DNA of 64,000 nt from Acinetobacter marinus. Lineage in GTDB: Bacteria > Pseudomonadota > Gammaproteobacteria > Pseudomonadales > Moraxellaceae. Below the pieces are notes generated by a model that made no database searches, had not been told where the DNA came from, and was given only the letters and a program-made list of their open reading frames with translations. The DNA lies in the NCBI RefSeq assembly GCF_900096915.1, contig NZ_FMYK01000001.1, forward strand, positions 709,492 to 773,491, given 5' to 3'. Shown here one piece after another: positions 26,581 to 36,718 of the stretch. Positions within the stretch are counted from its first letter, which is position 1; each line of letters opens with the position of its first letter. Both the position numbers and the translations under genes were made by a program.

Positions 26581-29500
26581 CTATTGCGGTGTCACGCAGA
26601 AACGTACCGTACCACTACTTGCTGGAGTAAGATTGCCCGTGAGTTGCCACAACAAGGCTTCACCAGTATGCGTTGGCGTACAGCTATTACCACTCGGTGT
26701 CGACTCACAAGAAATGCTACCAAAAGTCGTGCCTGTCGGAACCGCATCTTTGACTTTGACATTTTGCAGATTCTTCACACTATTGTTTTTATAGGTGATT
26801 TCATACTCCAGCTTGTCGAGCGTGGTTGCTTCATTGCTGGTGCTAAATACCGTGGTATCGGCACTGGTCGATGGACACGATGCCACTTTGCGCACCTTCT
26901 TGCTCAGCTCAAGCCCTGCACTACCAAGCATCGTGGTATCTTGCACTTGATTCGATGTACCTGTTATGGCTGGCGTAGAATTACTTAATGTCACGCTATA
27001 GCTGGCTTCGAGCTGTGCATTATGCTGTGCACCTGCATAGGCATTGGTTGGCACGTGGACACGTTGTACCAAGCAGATATCTGCTGATGGCAACAATGTC
27101 ACAGGCGTCGTGCTACTTGGATTAAATAAGGCTTCACCTGCATCGACTTCACCATTACAGTTGCTATCACGATAGATCAGCGCCTGCCAATCTTGATCAG
27201 ATGCACTGTTTGGCTGTTGGTTCAATGTCTGCGTCATACCTGTAATTTGTACTGCTGCATCTGACTGCAAGCGATGTGGATAATCCGTTACCGCACCAGC
27301 GACTACGGTATGCTGACCACTTTCTGTTAAGACAAGATTTAACTTGGCATCACCAAAATTCAAATTTGTATATGTGCTACCAGTCGTTGCGACTGTAATC
27401 GTATCTGTACTACGTGTATAGCCAGTCGTACCACTCACAGAGGTATAACCTTCAACATTGGTCTGTACAACACAGAAGTTCGGACTAGGTAATGTCGCTT
27501 GACTCACGGCAAACTGATATTGACCCATTGCATCCGTTTCTGTTGTTGCAAGGACAGTGCCCGAACAGTTGGTCAATTGTACTGTGCTATTTGCTATTCC
27601 AACTTCGCCAGTGTTTTGCACTGCATTGTACGCATTCGATGCAATACCAGTCGTACCACTATTGTCTTCAAAAACCTTACCTTGGATAACAATAAGTGTT
27701 AGCACAGAATCCGTATCTGTTGCTAAGTTATTTGTACTCACTGGATCAGTCGTACCACTTGGTGCCGTGATTGTTGCAACGTTTGATACATTACCACTGG
27801 TCGCCGTAACATTCGCTTTCACCGTAAATGTAACCACACCACCATTTGGCAAAGTCGGAATAGCCAAGCCATTACTCGACTCGATATTCGCAATCGTTAA
27901 ATTTGCAGTCGTCGGACAGACCGCACCGCCAGTTGCACTACAGGTAATGGTTGATTTCGTCAGTCCCGTTGCCACAGGATCTTTAAAGATCGCTCCATCT
28001 GCTGCATTTGGTCCCGCATTGGTCACTACAATAGTATAAGTGGTATCGGTGTCATTATAGACACTATCCACATTATCGGTTTTGGTGATGGATAAATCCG
28101 TCAATTTAACATTATTAGTATTCGTATATGTACACTCAGTGGCAGTCGTATTATTTGAAATTGTCAATGTACGCCCTGTCGCACCACTCGCTAGCATTGA
28201 ACCGCCTGCACAGGCAACTGTCGCCGTATAGTTACTGGCACTCGCTCCACCTGCAAACGTCTCAGCAGGCAAAGTGACGACATCCCCTGCATACACTGTC
28301 ACCGCCGTGCCTGTAGTTGCATTATTCCCTGCGCTGGTCGCTGTAGAATTAAAAGTCGGATTATTCGTTCCACCCGTTGTGGTTACAGATGCGCTATGAT
28401 TGAGCGTCGCATTTTGCCACTGCTTTTTCAAATTCAACTGCTGTGCAATACGACTGTTGGTATAGGTACAAGTCACATTAGCATCTGGCATGGTGATTTG
28501 ATTTGATGTGACAGGCACAGCAACATTTGAATCATTCACACAAGCTAAAGTCGCATTATAATTGCCTGTGCCAGTGGTAATGGTCTCACCGAGTGTGATC
28601 ACAGCACCCACATTGACAGCTTGAGATGGTGCGGTATCTGTCTCGCTCACCGTGTTTGCTACCGATGCAAAATCAGTCAAACCAGTCGCTGTCAACGTCG
28701 CAGCATCATTGAGTTTGGCATTGACCCACGTTTTCTTTAAGGTCAATGTGCGTTGTTTTTGGTTGGTAAAGGTACAGGTAATGTCTGCACCACTTTTGAT
28801 ATTGGCAGCTGGAATGGTGAGCGTATTATTAGCAACTGTACCAAATGTCCCATTATTCCCCGTTGTTGCACTATTGGCATCGGTACATACTGCATTGCTC
28901 AGCTTATAGTTCGCTAATGCATCTTCGGTAATGGTAACATTAGATCCAATATTCTGAACGGTCAACACAGATGAAGTTGCTGTGGCGGTATTTGAAGTTC
29001 CAGTCGTAACTGGGCTTAACGTCGTTGTCGCACTACTTAAGTTAGTATTTGTGAAATTGAACGTACCGCCTGAGCCACCTAGAGTTTCTTTAGTAATTTT
29101 TACCGTTGGTGTCTTGGTATTAACCACATTACAAGTATAGGTTTTACCTGATATAATTTGACTTGCAGGAATCGTAAATGTCGTACCTGACAGGGTACCT
29201 GAAATTGCATTTCCAGTACTATAATCACGACAGGTCATAGCAGTAAGTTTCCAGCTTCCGGTTGTCGGTAATGTTTCTGTAATCGTTACATTGCCAGTAT
29301 TAACTATCGCAAAACTTTGTACGCCTGCAAGCGAGGTATTACCATCGACCTGATGCGCACTATTGGATACTGTAGTTGATATAGACCCTGTAGTTTGTGA
29401 TGTTCCTGTCAGGGTAAAAGCAAATGTCCCTACACCACCAATGCTTGACTTGGTTAAATTAATTTCAGCAATCGCAATATTTGTTTGAACCGTACTCGTA

Positions 29501-31065
29501 TTATCTGAAGGATATGCATCTGTATTATCTGCAGGCACGACAACATTTGCAGTATTGGTAATGATTCCTCCTGTTGTCGCAGTACCTTGAATTGTTACCG
29601 TACATATTGCATTTTTAGGGCCACTAAATTGTCCACTTAAGATATTTCCTGTGAGGCTGGAAAGACATGATGTTGCACCGCTTGAGCCAACATTGCTGAT
29701 GATTGATAACCCAGTAATATTCGAAGGAATGTTATCACTAAAGCTGGCTTGACTGGTTGGACTCACTACATTGTCACTTTTATTACTCATGACTAATTGA
29801 TACTGTACTATCCCTCCAAGAATAACTCGTACAGGATCAGTAGACCATACACCCGATGTATCTGCACGCTGGGATTTGACAATTTTCAAATCCATACTAT
29901 ATGGTGCATCGTCATCAATAATAGTATAAGTTGCTGTACCGTAACCTGATGCGCCACAAGCGTTGGTGGATAATAAGTGATAGTTTTGATTTTCTTGTAA
30001 GGCGACAGAAAATACTTCATCATTTTCATTGACTGTGTCATTGATCACTTCAACGGGCACTTTCACAGTATAAGGTGTACCACCTACACCATAGTCTCCT
30101 GCAGGGATTGTGACACTAAAGGTATTTCCTGAACCATTGTTAATCTTATAATCTACACCCAACTGCGCAGTCTTGTCCGTAACTACAAAAGTAAGTGCCA
30201 ATCCACTTGTAGGAATTGTCCCCGTTATATTTAGAGTAATGGGTTGAGATGTTCCTCCATTTTCTGCAACGCTGTAATTTGCAGAACCAAACTCCACAAT
30301 CGGCTTAACAGAGATTTGAATTGCATCTAAGAAATTACCACTCGTGGCAGTGCCTGAAGTGGATTCAAATCCCATTGGAACTTCCCCAGTGGAACCACTA
30401 TAAGTAAATGTTCCCGAATAATCTGCCCATCTTGCTACAGTTGTTCCTGTGGTCGCACCAGTATCTGTTTTTAATACTTGACTATTGACATTGCATGTCC
30501 CTAAAGTACACGTCACACTACCTTGACCAGTTGTACTGGTAGACATGGTTGCGATACTTTGTGAGCCCGCCCGAAATCTCATGGTATCGTTGCTTGCATT
30601 CCGACCATTATGGCTGAGTTTCCAAGCTACTGTCTCGCCGCTGACCAAACATACATTTTGGGAAAGTTCAGACAATTGCTCTGCATTCAATTCAACAAAT
30701 TGTGTCCCTTCACGTGCTGAAATCGTATCGAGTTTATTACCCGCAGTACCATTAATATTTCGTGGCCCAGACCACATTTCAATGATTTGTCCTGATCCAC
30801 TGGTTGAGATGGTACATGTTCCTGAATAACCTTCTGATCGTGTTCCATGAGTCGTATTCCATCCAGGTATGCGCGTACTGCTTAAATAAACACGACAATC
30901 ATTAGGAGAAGTTGCGATTTTTGGTAATTCAAAACCTAAATTTTCATAACTACGCTGATACGCAGCATGTGACAGATCACTTACTAAAATTGAAATTAAA
31001 GCAACCAAATAAATCAAAATCAGCCGAAGAATAGATACTTTAGGCTTGATTATTTTACTTCTCAT
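26581..31065 (-). CDS. Very large secreted multi-domain beta-repeat protein (DUF11/Calx-beta/SdrD_B-like)
   Basis: Third and largest gene of the operon. The ATG at 31065 is preferred because it gives a clean signal peptide (MRSKIIKPKVSILRLILIYL...SHAAY) and lies two bases past the preceding stop; the longer frame overlaps that gene. The protein of 1494 residues has a Cys-containing N-terminal domain (about 35-260), a Calx-beta-like domain (VEFGSANYSVAENGG to NENDEVFSVAL), a DUF11-type domain, several SpaA/prealbumin-like repeats ending in CTYTN or CTFTN, another DUF11 domain, an SdrD_B-like domain (GKVFEDNSGT...DAMGQYQFAV) and a C-terminal module shared with its two neighbours, with a DSNCNGEVD loop. 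No sorting signal or autotransporter barrel is seen. It is probably a cell-surface or matrix protein; function unknown. Confidence 0.85.
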   Translation of the reverse strand: MRSKIIKPKVSILRLILIYLVALISILVSDLSHAAYQRSYENLGFELPKIATSPNDCRVYLSSTRIPGWNTTHGTRSEGYSGTCTISTSGSGQIIEMWSGPRNINGTAGNKLDTISAREGTQFVELNAEQLSELSQNVCLVSGETVAWKLSHNGRNASNDTMRFRAGSQSIATMSTSTTGQGSVTCTLGTCNVNSQVLKTDTGATTGTTVARWADYSGTFTYSGSTGEVPMGFESTSGTATSGNFLDAIQISVKPIVEFGSANYSVAENGGTSQPITLNITGTIPTSGLALTFVVTDKTAQLGVDYKINNGSGNTFSVTIPAGDYGVGGTPYTVKVPVEVINDTVNENDEVFSVALQENQNYHLLSTNACGASGYGTATYTIIDDDAPYSMDLKIVKSQRADTSGVWSTDPVRVILGGIVQYQLVMSNKSDNVVSPTSQASFSDNIPSNITGLSIISNVGSSGATSCLSSLTGNILSGQFSGPKNAICTVTIQGTATTGGIITNTANVVVPADNTDAYPSDNTSTVQTNIAIAEINLTKSSIGGVGTFAFTLTGTSQTTGSISTTVSNSAHQVDGNTSLAGVQSFAIVNTGNVTITETLPTTGSWKLTAMTCRDYSTGNAISGTLSGTTFTIPASQIISGKTYTCNVVNTKTPTVKITKETLGGSGGTFNFTNTNLSSATTTLSPVTTGTSNTATATSSVLTVQNIGSNVTITEDALANYKLSNAVCTDANSATTGNNGTFGTVANNTLTIPAANIKSGADITCTFTNQKQRTLTLKKTWVNAKLNDAATLTATGLTDFASVANTVSETDTAPSQAVNVGAVITLGETITTGTGNYNATLACVNDSNVAVPVTSNQITMPDANVTCTYTNSRIAQQLNLKKQWQNATLNHSASVTTTGGTNNPTFNSTATSAGNNATTGTAVTVYAGDVVTLPAETFAGGASASNYTATVACAGGSMLASGATGRTLTISNNTTATECTYTNTNNVKLTDLSITKTDNVDSVYNDTDTTYTIVVTNAGPNAADGAIFKDPVATGLTKSTITCSATGGAVCPTTANLTIANIESSNGLAIPTLPNGGVVTFTVKANVTATSGNVSNVATITAPSGTTDPVSTNNLATDTDSVLTLIVIQGKVFEDNSGTTGIASNAYNAVQNTGEVGIANSTVQLTNCSGTVLATTETDAMGQYQFAVSQATLPSPNFCVVQTNVEGYTSVSGTTGYTRSTDTITVATTGSTYTNLNFGDAKLNLVLTESGQHTVVAGAVTDYPHRLQSDAAVQITGMTQTLNQQPNSASDQDWQALIYRDSNCNGEVDAGEALFNPSSTTPVTLLPSADICLVQRVHVPTNAYAGAQHNAQLEASYSVTLSNSTPAITGTSNQVQDTTMLGSAGLELSKKVRKVASCPSTSADTTVFSTSNEATTLDKLEYEITYKNNSVKNLQNVKVKDAVPTGTTFGSISCESTPSGNSCTPTHTGEALLWQLTGNLTPASSGTVRFCVTPQ

Positions 31066-31066
31066 A

Positions 31067-33763
31067 TTATTGCCCAACATAGCGCACCCCAAAACTAAAC
31101 TCATAAGACTGACCACTTGCTACATTCGCTAAACTGCCTGTCACATTACCCGATTGACCAATTGCTGGCGCTGTTACACCCGTACAACTTGCACACGTTA
31201 CAGCATGGGACAGCACCGTATAGGCAGGTGTCTGATCTCGAAAGTTAAATGCGCTGTTTAACGCAGTGGCACTTTGATTGGTCAACGTCACACGATATTG
31301 CACGCATTGCCCTGAGCCATCAGCACTTTTACCGATTGGTAATGTGTTACTGGTATACTCATCGTCAACCGCACCATTACAGTCTGCATCTAAGCCTTGT
31401 AGCTTGGTCAAGATCAACTGTTGATTGTTCACCGTAGTCAAATCAACCACTTGATCAATCACTACATCAGAAGCATCAACCAAATTCACGGTCGTGGTAT
31501 TGGTCTGTGCAAGGTTATTTGTAGCAGTATTTTCCACTCTCACAAAGAGGCGAACTTCTGAATTTGCAGCCAAAACTCCACCCGGTAAATCGGCAATGCT
31601 ATCTATCACTGTATCCGCACTATCAAACTGACCATTACCATTACTATCCAGATACAAGTCCGCTTTAAATGCGCTATTTGAATTGCTGATGGTGAAATTA
31701 TGCGTTGAATCTAATGCACTATCTGCATGGTTGATGAGTAAGTGGCTGTAGACGATTGTCCCGAGTGGCGCAACTTGTCCTGATAAATCAGGCATAAATT
31801 CGATCTGCGCAACAGATTCTACATTTTGAATGGTGATGGCGTTGTGAATGCTGTCGAAACCAACATTGCTGGTACCATCGCTACTTGCTGTACTGGTCGA
31901 ACTGGCACGAAAATAAATCGGCACCGTGCCTGATGCAGCTGTGGCGTCTATTTCAACCACAGCACAGACAGTTTGGCTTTCACCATCATTCAGATAGCGG
32001 GTCTTGCCAATTTCTGCACCTAATGTTGTGCAACTTGCATCTGCACTTTGGTAGAAGCGAACTGCATTGACACCTGCGGGGAGATTCGCCTGTGCAAAGT
32101 TTTGATCGGCATCTGCACTGAGTAAATATTCTGTTGGCGTGCCTGTGTGCTTCACGGTCAGTGGAAATACCACGCTAGCGCCAGCATCTGTGCTACTGCT
32201 AGTCGTCGTTAATGTTTTCCAAGCATTGCCTGCGTTACTAACACTGCCGTTACCTGTACCGTTATTTGTAGTTTCAGGGCTGTTATATAAATCAACCAGT
32301 TGAGTGGATGTAATTGCATTTAAATTACTGCGATCTTCAACCGTATCGACGACTGCACTTTGATTAATGGATTGCGCTTGCGGGCTAATGCTATAAGTTT
32401 CTGATGCAGATACAGCATAGTCACTTGGCAAACGTACTTTGACCACGATCGCAAGGTGTTGATTCGGCGCAATACTGCCTGTATCAGGAATCCCATCACC
32501 ATTACTATCAAGGAGTGGCGTTACCCCATCGGCACGGTAAAACTCAACAACGCTTCCGACAGGAAACGTATTATTGGCAATAGTGAGGTTGTAGCGATCG
32601 GTGGTGTTGCCTGTATTCCAAACATAGTTATTGAAATTGATCACACCGCCCTGACTCACGCCAGCCGCAGTCAAGATATTGTCGGCACTACTATGACTTG
32701 CAGTGCTCGAAGAGGCATTGATTTCCACGCCATAGATCGGATTGACCCGCACTGATGCGGTGTTGGATTGGTCGCTAATATTCGCTGTAGTGCCCGAATT
32801 ATCATGATCTGCTGAGATATTAATGACATTTTCAATATTGCCCGCAGTACTTCTCACTACTGTGGCCCGAAACTCGATATAACCCGAACTATCTGCAGGA
32901 ATACTACTAATGGTAGCAGTCAGTACGTCAGCTGTCACGCTATAGTCGATGCCTGTCGGATCGTTGGCGCCTGTTGCAGGGTTCACTGCTGTGCCATTCC
33001 AGTTTTCACTGCCCGCTAGATAGTCGAGATCTGTACTGAGAATATCCGTCAGCACGACTGCGCCTGTGGCTACAGCGCCATAGTTTCGATAATCAATACG
33101 AATGGTGACGATGCCGTTGGTGGTGGTTTCAATCACAGAAAACTTTTTACGGAATTCTAATGCCGATTGATTGGTCACGGTCAAGGCATCGGTATTGCTG
33201 ATGCTATTGCCACCATTAGATGCATTGGCGCTGAGCGTGAGGCGAGCCACTTGCCCCGCAGTTGCGGTACTTGGCACGGTGCCACTGAGGATCAAACCGA
33301 CTGATTGCCCCGCTTCCAAAGCATAGGCAGTAATTGGCGTGGTCGAATCGGGCAAACCATCTCGATTGGCATCCAGATAAATCACCAAACCTGTGAGGTC
33401 ATAACCATCACCACTTACGTTGGCACTGGTCAGCGTATATTGATCAGCGAAATTACCATTATTGGTCAACGTATGTGGCAAATACACCGTCTGCGCTGTA
33501 GCGACATTTTTGGTATTGTTCGCAGTGAGTTGCATCGAATACACAGGCAAAATCGTAGTCTGTACCAAGTTTGAACGACTGGTTTGTACCACGGTCGAGC
33601 CTTCTTCGGTATATTCACCAATCGCCATATTACTGATAATGGTTTGGTTGGCAGCATAGCTTTGCGTACATATCGCAAGCCCAGCGCTCAACATCGCCCA
33701 AGAAATGGCTTGTGTGAGGCGGTTTTTTTTCAATTTAAAATTCAATCGTTTATCCATGATCAT
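31067..33763 (-). CDS. Large secreted beta-repeat protein with DxNxDG motifs (paralogue 2)
   Basis: Second gene of the operon, 898 residues from the ATG at 33763 (an in-frame ATG at 33757 is equally possible). A signal peptide ends near SYA-ANQ. It is collinear with the upstream 897-residue protein: both share TLTNNGNFADQYTL-like, NYVWNTGNTTDRYNLTI and VVFPLTVKHTG-like segments. Acidic calcium-type loops occur at LDANRDGLPD, DSNGDGIPD, DSNGNGQFD and DADCNGAVDD. The central part resembles DUF11 (conserved repeat) domains with LTDILSTDLDYLAGS. It ends without an anchor in SFGVRYVGQ. The gene starts nine bases after the preceding stop. Likely exported; role unknown. Confidence 0.85.
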   Translation of the reverse strand: MIMDKRLNFKLKKNRLTQAISWAMLSAGLAICTQSYAANQTIISNMAIGEYTEEGSTVVQTSRSNLVQTTILPVYSMQLTANNTKNVATAQTVYLPHTLTNNGNFADQYTLTSANVSGDGYDLTGLVIYLDANRDGLPDSTTPITAYALEAGQSVGLILSGTVPSTATAGQVARLTLSANASNGGNSISNTDALTVTNQSALEFRKKFSVIETTTNGIVTIRIDYRNYGAVATGAVVLTDILSTDLDYLAGSENWNGTAVNPATGANDPTGIDYSVTADVLTATISSIPADSSGYIEFRATVVRSTAGNIENVINISADHDNSGTTANISDQSNTASVRVNPIYGVEINASSSTASHSSADNILTAAGVSQGGVINFNNYVWNTGNTTDRYNLTIANNTFPVGSVVEFYRADGVTPLLDSNGDGIPDTGSIAPNQHLAIVVKVRLPSDYAVSASETYSISPQAQSINQSAVVDTVEDRSNLNAITSTQLVDLYNSPETTNNGTGNGSVSNAGNAWKTLTTTSSSTDAGASVVFPLTVKHTGTPTEYLLSADADQNFAQANLPAGVNAVRFYQSADASCTTLGAEIGKTRYLNDGESQTVCAVVEIDATAASGTVPIYFRASSTSTASSDGTSNVGFDSIHNAITIQNVESVAQIEFMPDLSGQVAPLGTIVYSHLLINHADSALDSTHNFTISNSNSAFKADLYLDSNGNGQFDSADTVIDSIADLPGGVLAANSEVRLFVRVENTATNNLAQTNTTTVNLVDASDVVIDQVVDLTTVNNQQLILTKLQGLDADCNGAVDDEYTSNTLPIGKSADGSGQCVQYRVTLTNQSATALNSAFNFRDQTPAYTVLSHAVTCASCTGVTAPAIGQSGNVTGSLANVASGQSYEFSFGVRYVGQ

Positions 33764-33772
33764 CAGCCGCCC

Positions 33773-36466
33773 TTATGGTGTCACACGTATTGAAAAATAA
33801 AGAATCGCTTGCTCAAGTGGCGCCAAATCTCCCATTGCCCCCTCGATATTGACACCTGTTACTGTTACCGTGCCTTGACTGACCGAAGGTGGTAATGATG
33901 CACGCAAGATGGTGTAAGCTGGAACCACATCATTGATTTTGACGCTGGTCGCAGTGGTCTCACTGTCATTACGAATGGTCAGACGATAGTTTAAGCATTG
34001 ATTTGGCTTGATTTGCTGTGGTGTCACGGTATAGGTTGCCGAGACCACATTAGCAGCTGTCCATGTGCAATCTTCATCTTTGGCTTGTTCTTTAATCAAA
34101 CGAAGCTGAGAGACACCAACCGAAGTCTGATCGGTGTTAATGATCGGATCAAGCGTCAGTCCTTGGATAGTATCTGTCGCAGTTACGGTAATATCGGCAT
34201 TACTGATCAAGCCAACTGCCGCTGTACTTGGCGCTTGGACTTTTAAAAGCAGCTGTATCGATTCATTCGGTTGTAGACCAGCACTAACAATGGCATTGAG
34301 ATCAGTTGCCAGCGGATCTGTGGCATCAATCACGCCATTGGCATTGGCATCATAATACAGCGTATAGTTAAACCCATCGGCTGGATCATGTGGCGTAACT
34401 GCCAATAGAATTTCACCCGCCTGATCACCTTCGACCAACACGCCATTATTACGCAAGGTATGTAAATACGTGATGGTGCCACCCACAGCCACTTGACCTT
34501 GCTGATCATTGACGAGGCTTAGATTGCGGTACTGCTGTACCACCACTTGATCTTTGACACTATCGCCTTGTGCATTTAATGGCGATTTCATCGCAAACCA
34601 AATCGGCGTGGTTGACACATCGGTATTTTCAGGAATACTCACCACTGCACAATATTGTTTAGTCGCACCCGCGGCAATGTTGCCTGAATTGGTGATCAGT
34701 CCGCCCAGCGTGCTACACGTTGCATCGCCTTCATAGAAATTCACTGTCCAGCCATCAGGCAGTGTAGTCGTAATATTACTCAGATCAATCTCTGCACTTG
34801 ATGCAAACAGCTCGTAATTATTGCTTAAACTGCCACTATTTTTGATTTCCAGTGGAAAGACCACGGTACTGCCACGACTACCACTTTTACTAATCCAAGC
34901 TACGCCGTTATCACTGACCTCACCAACGCCTTCCCCAGACTTATCTTCTGCGTTATAGAGATCACTTTCACCCGTAATGACCACATCGACGATCTGATCA
35001 CGGGTACTGTTGCTAATCGCTGTATTGGTTACAGAAGTCGCAGTGATATCAAAATTCATGGTGCCAGTGAGCACACAATCTGACGGGAAATACACGCCGA
35101 GTTTGATCGGTTTATTTGCCGAAGATGCAATAGCACCCGTATCAATGATGCCATCTGCATTGCTGTCTGTGAGTAAGGTGCGACCATCTGCATGATATAA
35201 ACGCACTACAGCACATTCAGGAACGTTGTCCTTATTAATCGTTAAATTATAAGTGTCGGTGCTTTGCCCTGTATTCCAGACATAATTATCAAAAACGACT
35301 TCCGCACCACCTGCTTTGGCACTATCCACGCTGATTAAATTGTCAGGTGCATTCGTAGCATCGCCACCGTCATCAGGTGCGGAGGATTTATTATTCAGAA
35401 CGACTGCCAATTCATGTTGTACGGTAAAGATCACGGTATTGGTTGTTGTGGCTTTTTGTACCGTATTTGCACTATCAAACACTTGATAGTTTGCTGTATT
35501 TGGTATTTTGGCTTTTGCATCATCATCAATTTGAACAGCAAAGCTGACTGTGCCTCGTGTCAGCGCAGGAATACTGGCAAGCTCAAACGCCACCACACCC
35601 GTACTTTCACTAGCTTGATAGATGATTGCAGCATTTGTACCTGTTTCGGTATCGTCTGCATCAGTTAAATTGCCAGAACCGTTGCTCCATTTCCCTGAAC
35701 TTTTTTGATAACTCAAATCTGCAGGCAAAGTATCTGTGAGTACTAAACGCCCTGCTGCTGTACCTGTATTTTCATAAGTAAAGGTATAGGTCAGAATCGT
35801 GCCCGTTTTGCCATAGCTTAGACTTTGCGACTTGGTGACGTGAATCGCCGCATCGTCAATTACTTTGGTGCTATCTGTGACCGTAGCATTTAAGGTGCTA
35901 TTCGCTTGACTGGTCGCAGTCAGGTTAAAGTTTGCGATGTTGCCTGCTGTGCGATCGGAAGGAATGGTACCGACCACCACCAACATGGCAGATTCTTCCG
36001 CGTCTAAACGGATGGTTGCGCCACTTGCGAGTAGATTATTATTGTCATCGGGAATGCCATTTTGATCACGGTCGATATAGACCGCAACGCCATTGAGATC
36101 AAACTGATCCGCTGTGGATTGAGTGAGACTCAGTTGGTAGTTGTCTGCAATATTCCCTGTATTGGTCAGCACATGCGGAAAATCAAGCTGGCTGCCGATC
36201 GTGCCAATATTGGATTGATTGCTTTGTAAGGTCAGCGCATAGATCGGCTGTACAGAAAGTACAACGGGATTGGAGTTAATGACTTGCAAATTGCCCTGCG
36301 CATCAAGAAAATCACCGCTGGCGATATTGGTGATTTTTGTGCCTGCTTTGGGCTGTGCAAAAGCAAACTGCTGTACCATCATTAGCGCACATCCGAGGAT
36401 GATCAGCGCAAAAGATTTCTGCCATATTTGCTTGTAAAATATCCCCACTTGACCTCGGTCAATCAT
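33773..36466 (-). CDS. Large secreted beta-repeat protein with DxNxDG motifs (paralogue 1)
   Basis: First gene of the operon. The ATG at 36466 is chosen because GAGG lies five bases upstream; the frame extends further to a TTG at 36493. The 897-residue protein has a signal peptide after a charged N-terminus (FALIILGCALMMVQQFAFA-QP). It carries DUF11-like segments (LVLTDTLPADLSYQKSSGKW), NYVWNTGQSTDTYNLTI, and calcium-type loops DRDQNGIPDD, DSNADGIID and DANANGVID. Cys pairs in CSTLGG...QYC are matched in its paralogue. It ends in FSIRVTP with no anchor. A promoter candidate lies 78-105 bases upstream. Family members are annotated only as DUF11/beta-repeat proteins; function unknown. Confidence 0.85.
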   Translation of the reverse strand: MIDRGQVGIFYKQIWQKSFALIILGCALMMVQQFAFAQPKAGTKITNIASGDFLDAQGNLQVINSNPVVLSVQPIYALTLQSNQSNIGTIGSQLDFPHVLTNTGNIADNYQLSLTQSTADQFDLNGVAVYIDRDQNGIPDDNNNLLASGATIRLDAEESAMLVVVGTIPSDRTAGNIANFNLTATSQANSTLNATVTDSTKVIDDAAIHVTKSQSLSYGKTGTILTYTFTYENTGTAAGRLVLTDTLPADLSYQKSSGKWSNGSGNLTDADDTETGTNAAIIYQASESTGVVAFELASIPALTRGTVSFAVQIDDDAKAKIPNTANYQVFDSANTVQKATTTNTVIFTVQHELAVVLNNKSSAPDDGGDATNAPDNLISVDSAKAGGAEVVFDNYVWNTGQSTDTYNLTINKDNVPECAVVRLYHADGRTLLTDSNADGIIDTGAIASSANKPIKLGVYFPSDCVLTGTMNFDITATSVTNTAISNSTRDQIVDVVITGESDLYNAEDKSGEGVGEVSDNGVAWISKSGSRGSTVVFPLEIKNSGSLSNNYELFASSAEIDLSNITTTLPDGWTVNFYEGDATCSTLGGLITNSGNIAAGATKQYCAVVSIPENTDVSTTPIWFAMKSPLNAQGDSVKDQVVVQQYRNLSLVNDQQGQVAVGGTITYLHTLRNNGVLVEGDQAGEILLAVTPHDPADGFNYTLYYDANANGVIDATDPLATDLNAIVSAGLQPNESIQLLLKVQAPSTAAVGLISNADITVTATDTIQGLTLDPIINTDQTSVGVSQLRLIKEQAKDEDCTWTAANVVSATYTVTPQQIKPNQCLNYRLTIRNDSETTATSVKINDVVPAYTILRASLPPSVSQGTVTVTGVNIEGAMGDLAPLEQAILYFSIRVTP

Positions 36467-36543
36467 GCTCGCCTCGCCCAGAACGCCAATCAATCAAAAG
36501 AAAAACCAGAAAATGTTGCAAAAAAGTAATTTTTACGTGACAG

Positions 36544-36571
36544 AATATACATTATGCCAACAAAATCACAA
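36544..36571 (-). promoter_or_regulatory. Candidate sigma-70 promoter of the beta-repeat operon
   Basis: On the minus strand TTGTGA (36566-36571) and TATATT (36544-36549) are 16 bases apart, 78 bases before the first ATG of the operon and downstream of the sohB terminator. The match to the consensus is good in the -10 and moderate in the -35. Confidence 0.45.
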
Positions 36572-36660
36572 AGAAAATACTGATCTAAAATACAAAAGAT
36601 TTGTAAGGAATGCATCTAAAGAATAGAAATTTACCTTTATCTTAATAAAATCAAGGCATT

Positions 36661-36686
36661 AAAAAAGCCACTGAACTGTGGCTTTG
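36661..36686 (-). terminator. Rho-independent terminator after sohB
   Basis: On the minus strand AAAGCCAC-AGTTCA-GTGGCTTTTTT forms a stem with a T run, 33 bases beyond the sohB stop. It separates sohB from the beta-repeat operon that follows on the same strand. Confidence 0.85.
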
Positions 36687-36718
36687 AAAAATCAGACGAT
36701 TTTGAATTGTTGCAGCAG

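Noticed and set aside
27557..28909. Long plus-strand frames opposite the largest beta-repeat gene (up to 160 codons)
   Set aside because: They are antisense shadows of Thr/Ala/Val-rich codons in a gene with clear signal peptide and domains.
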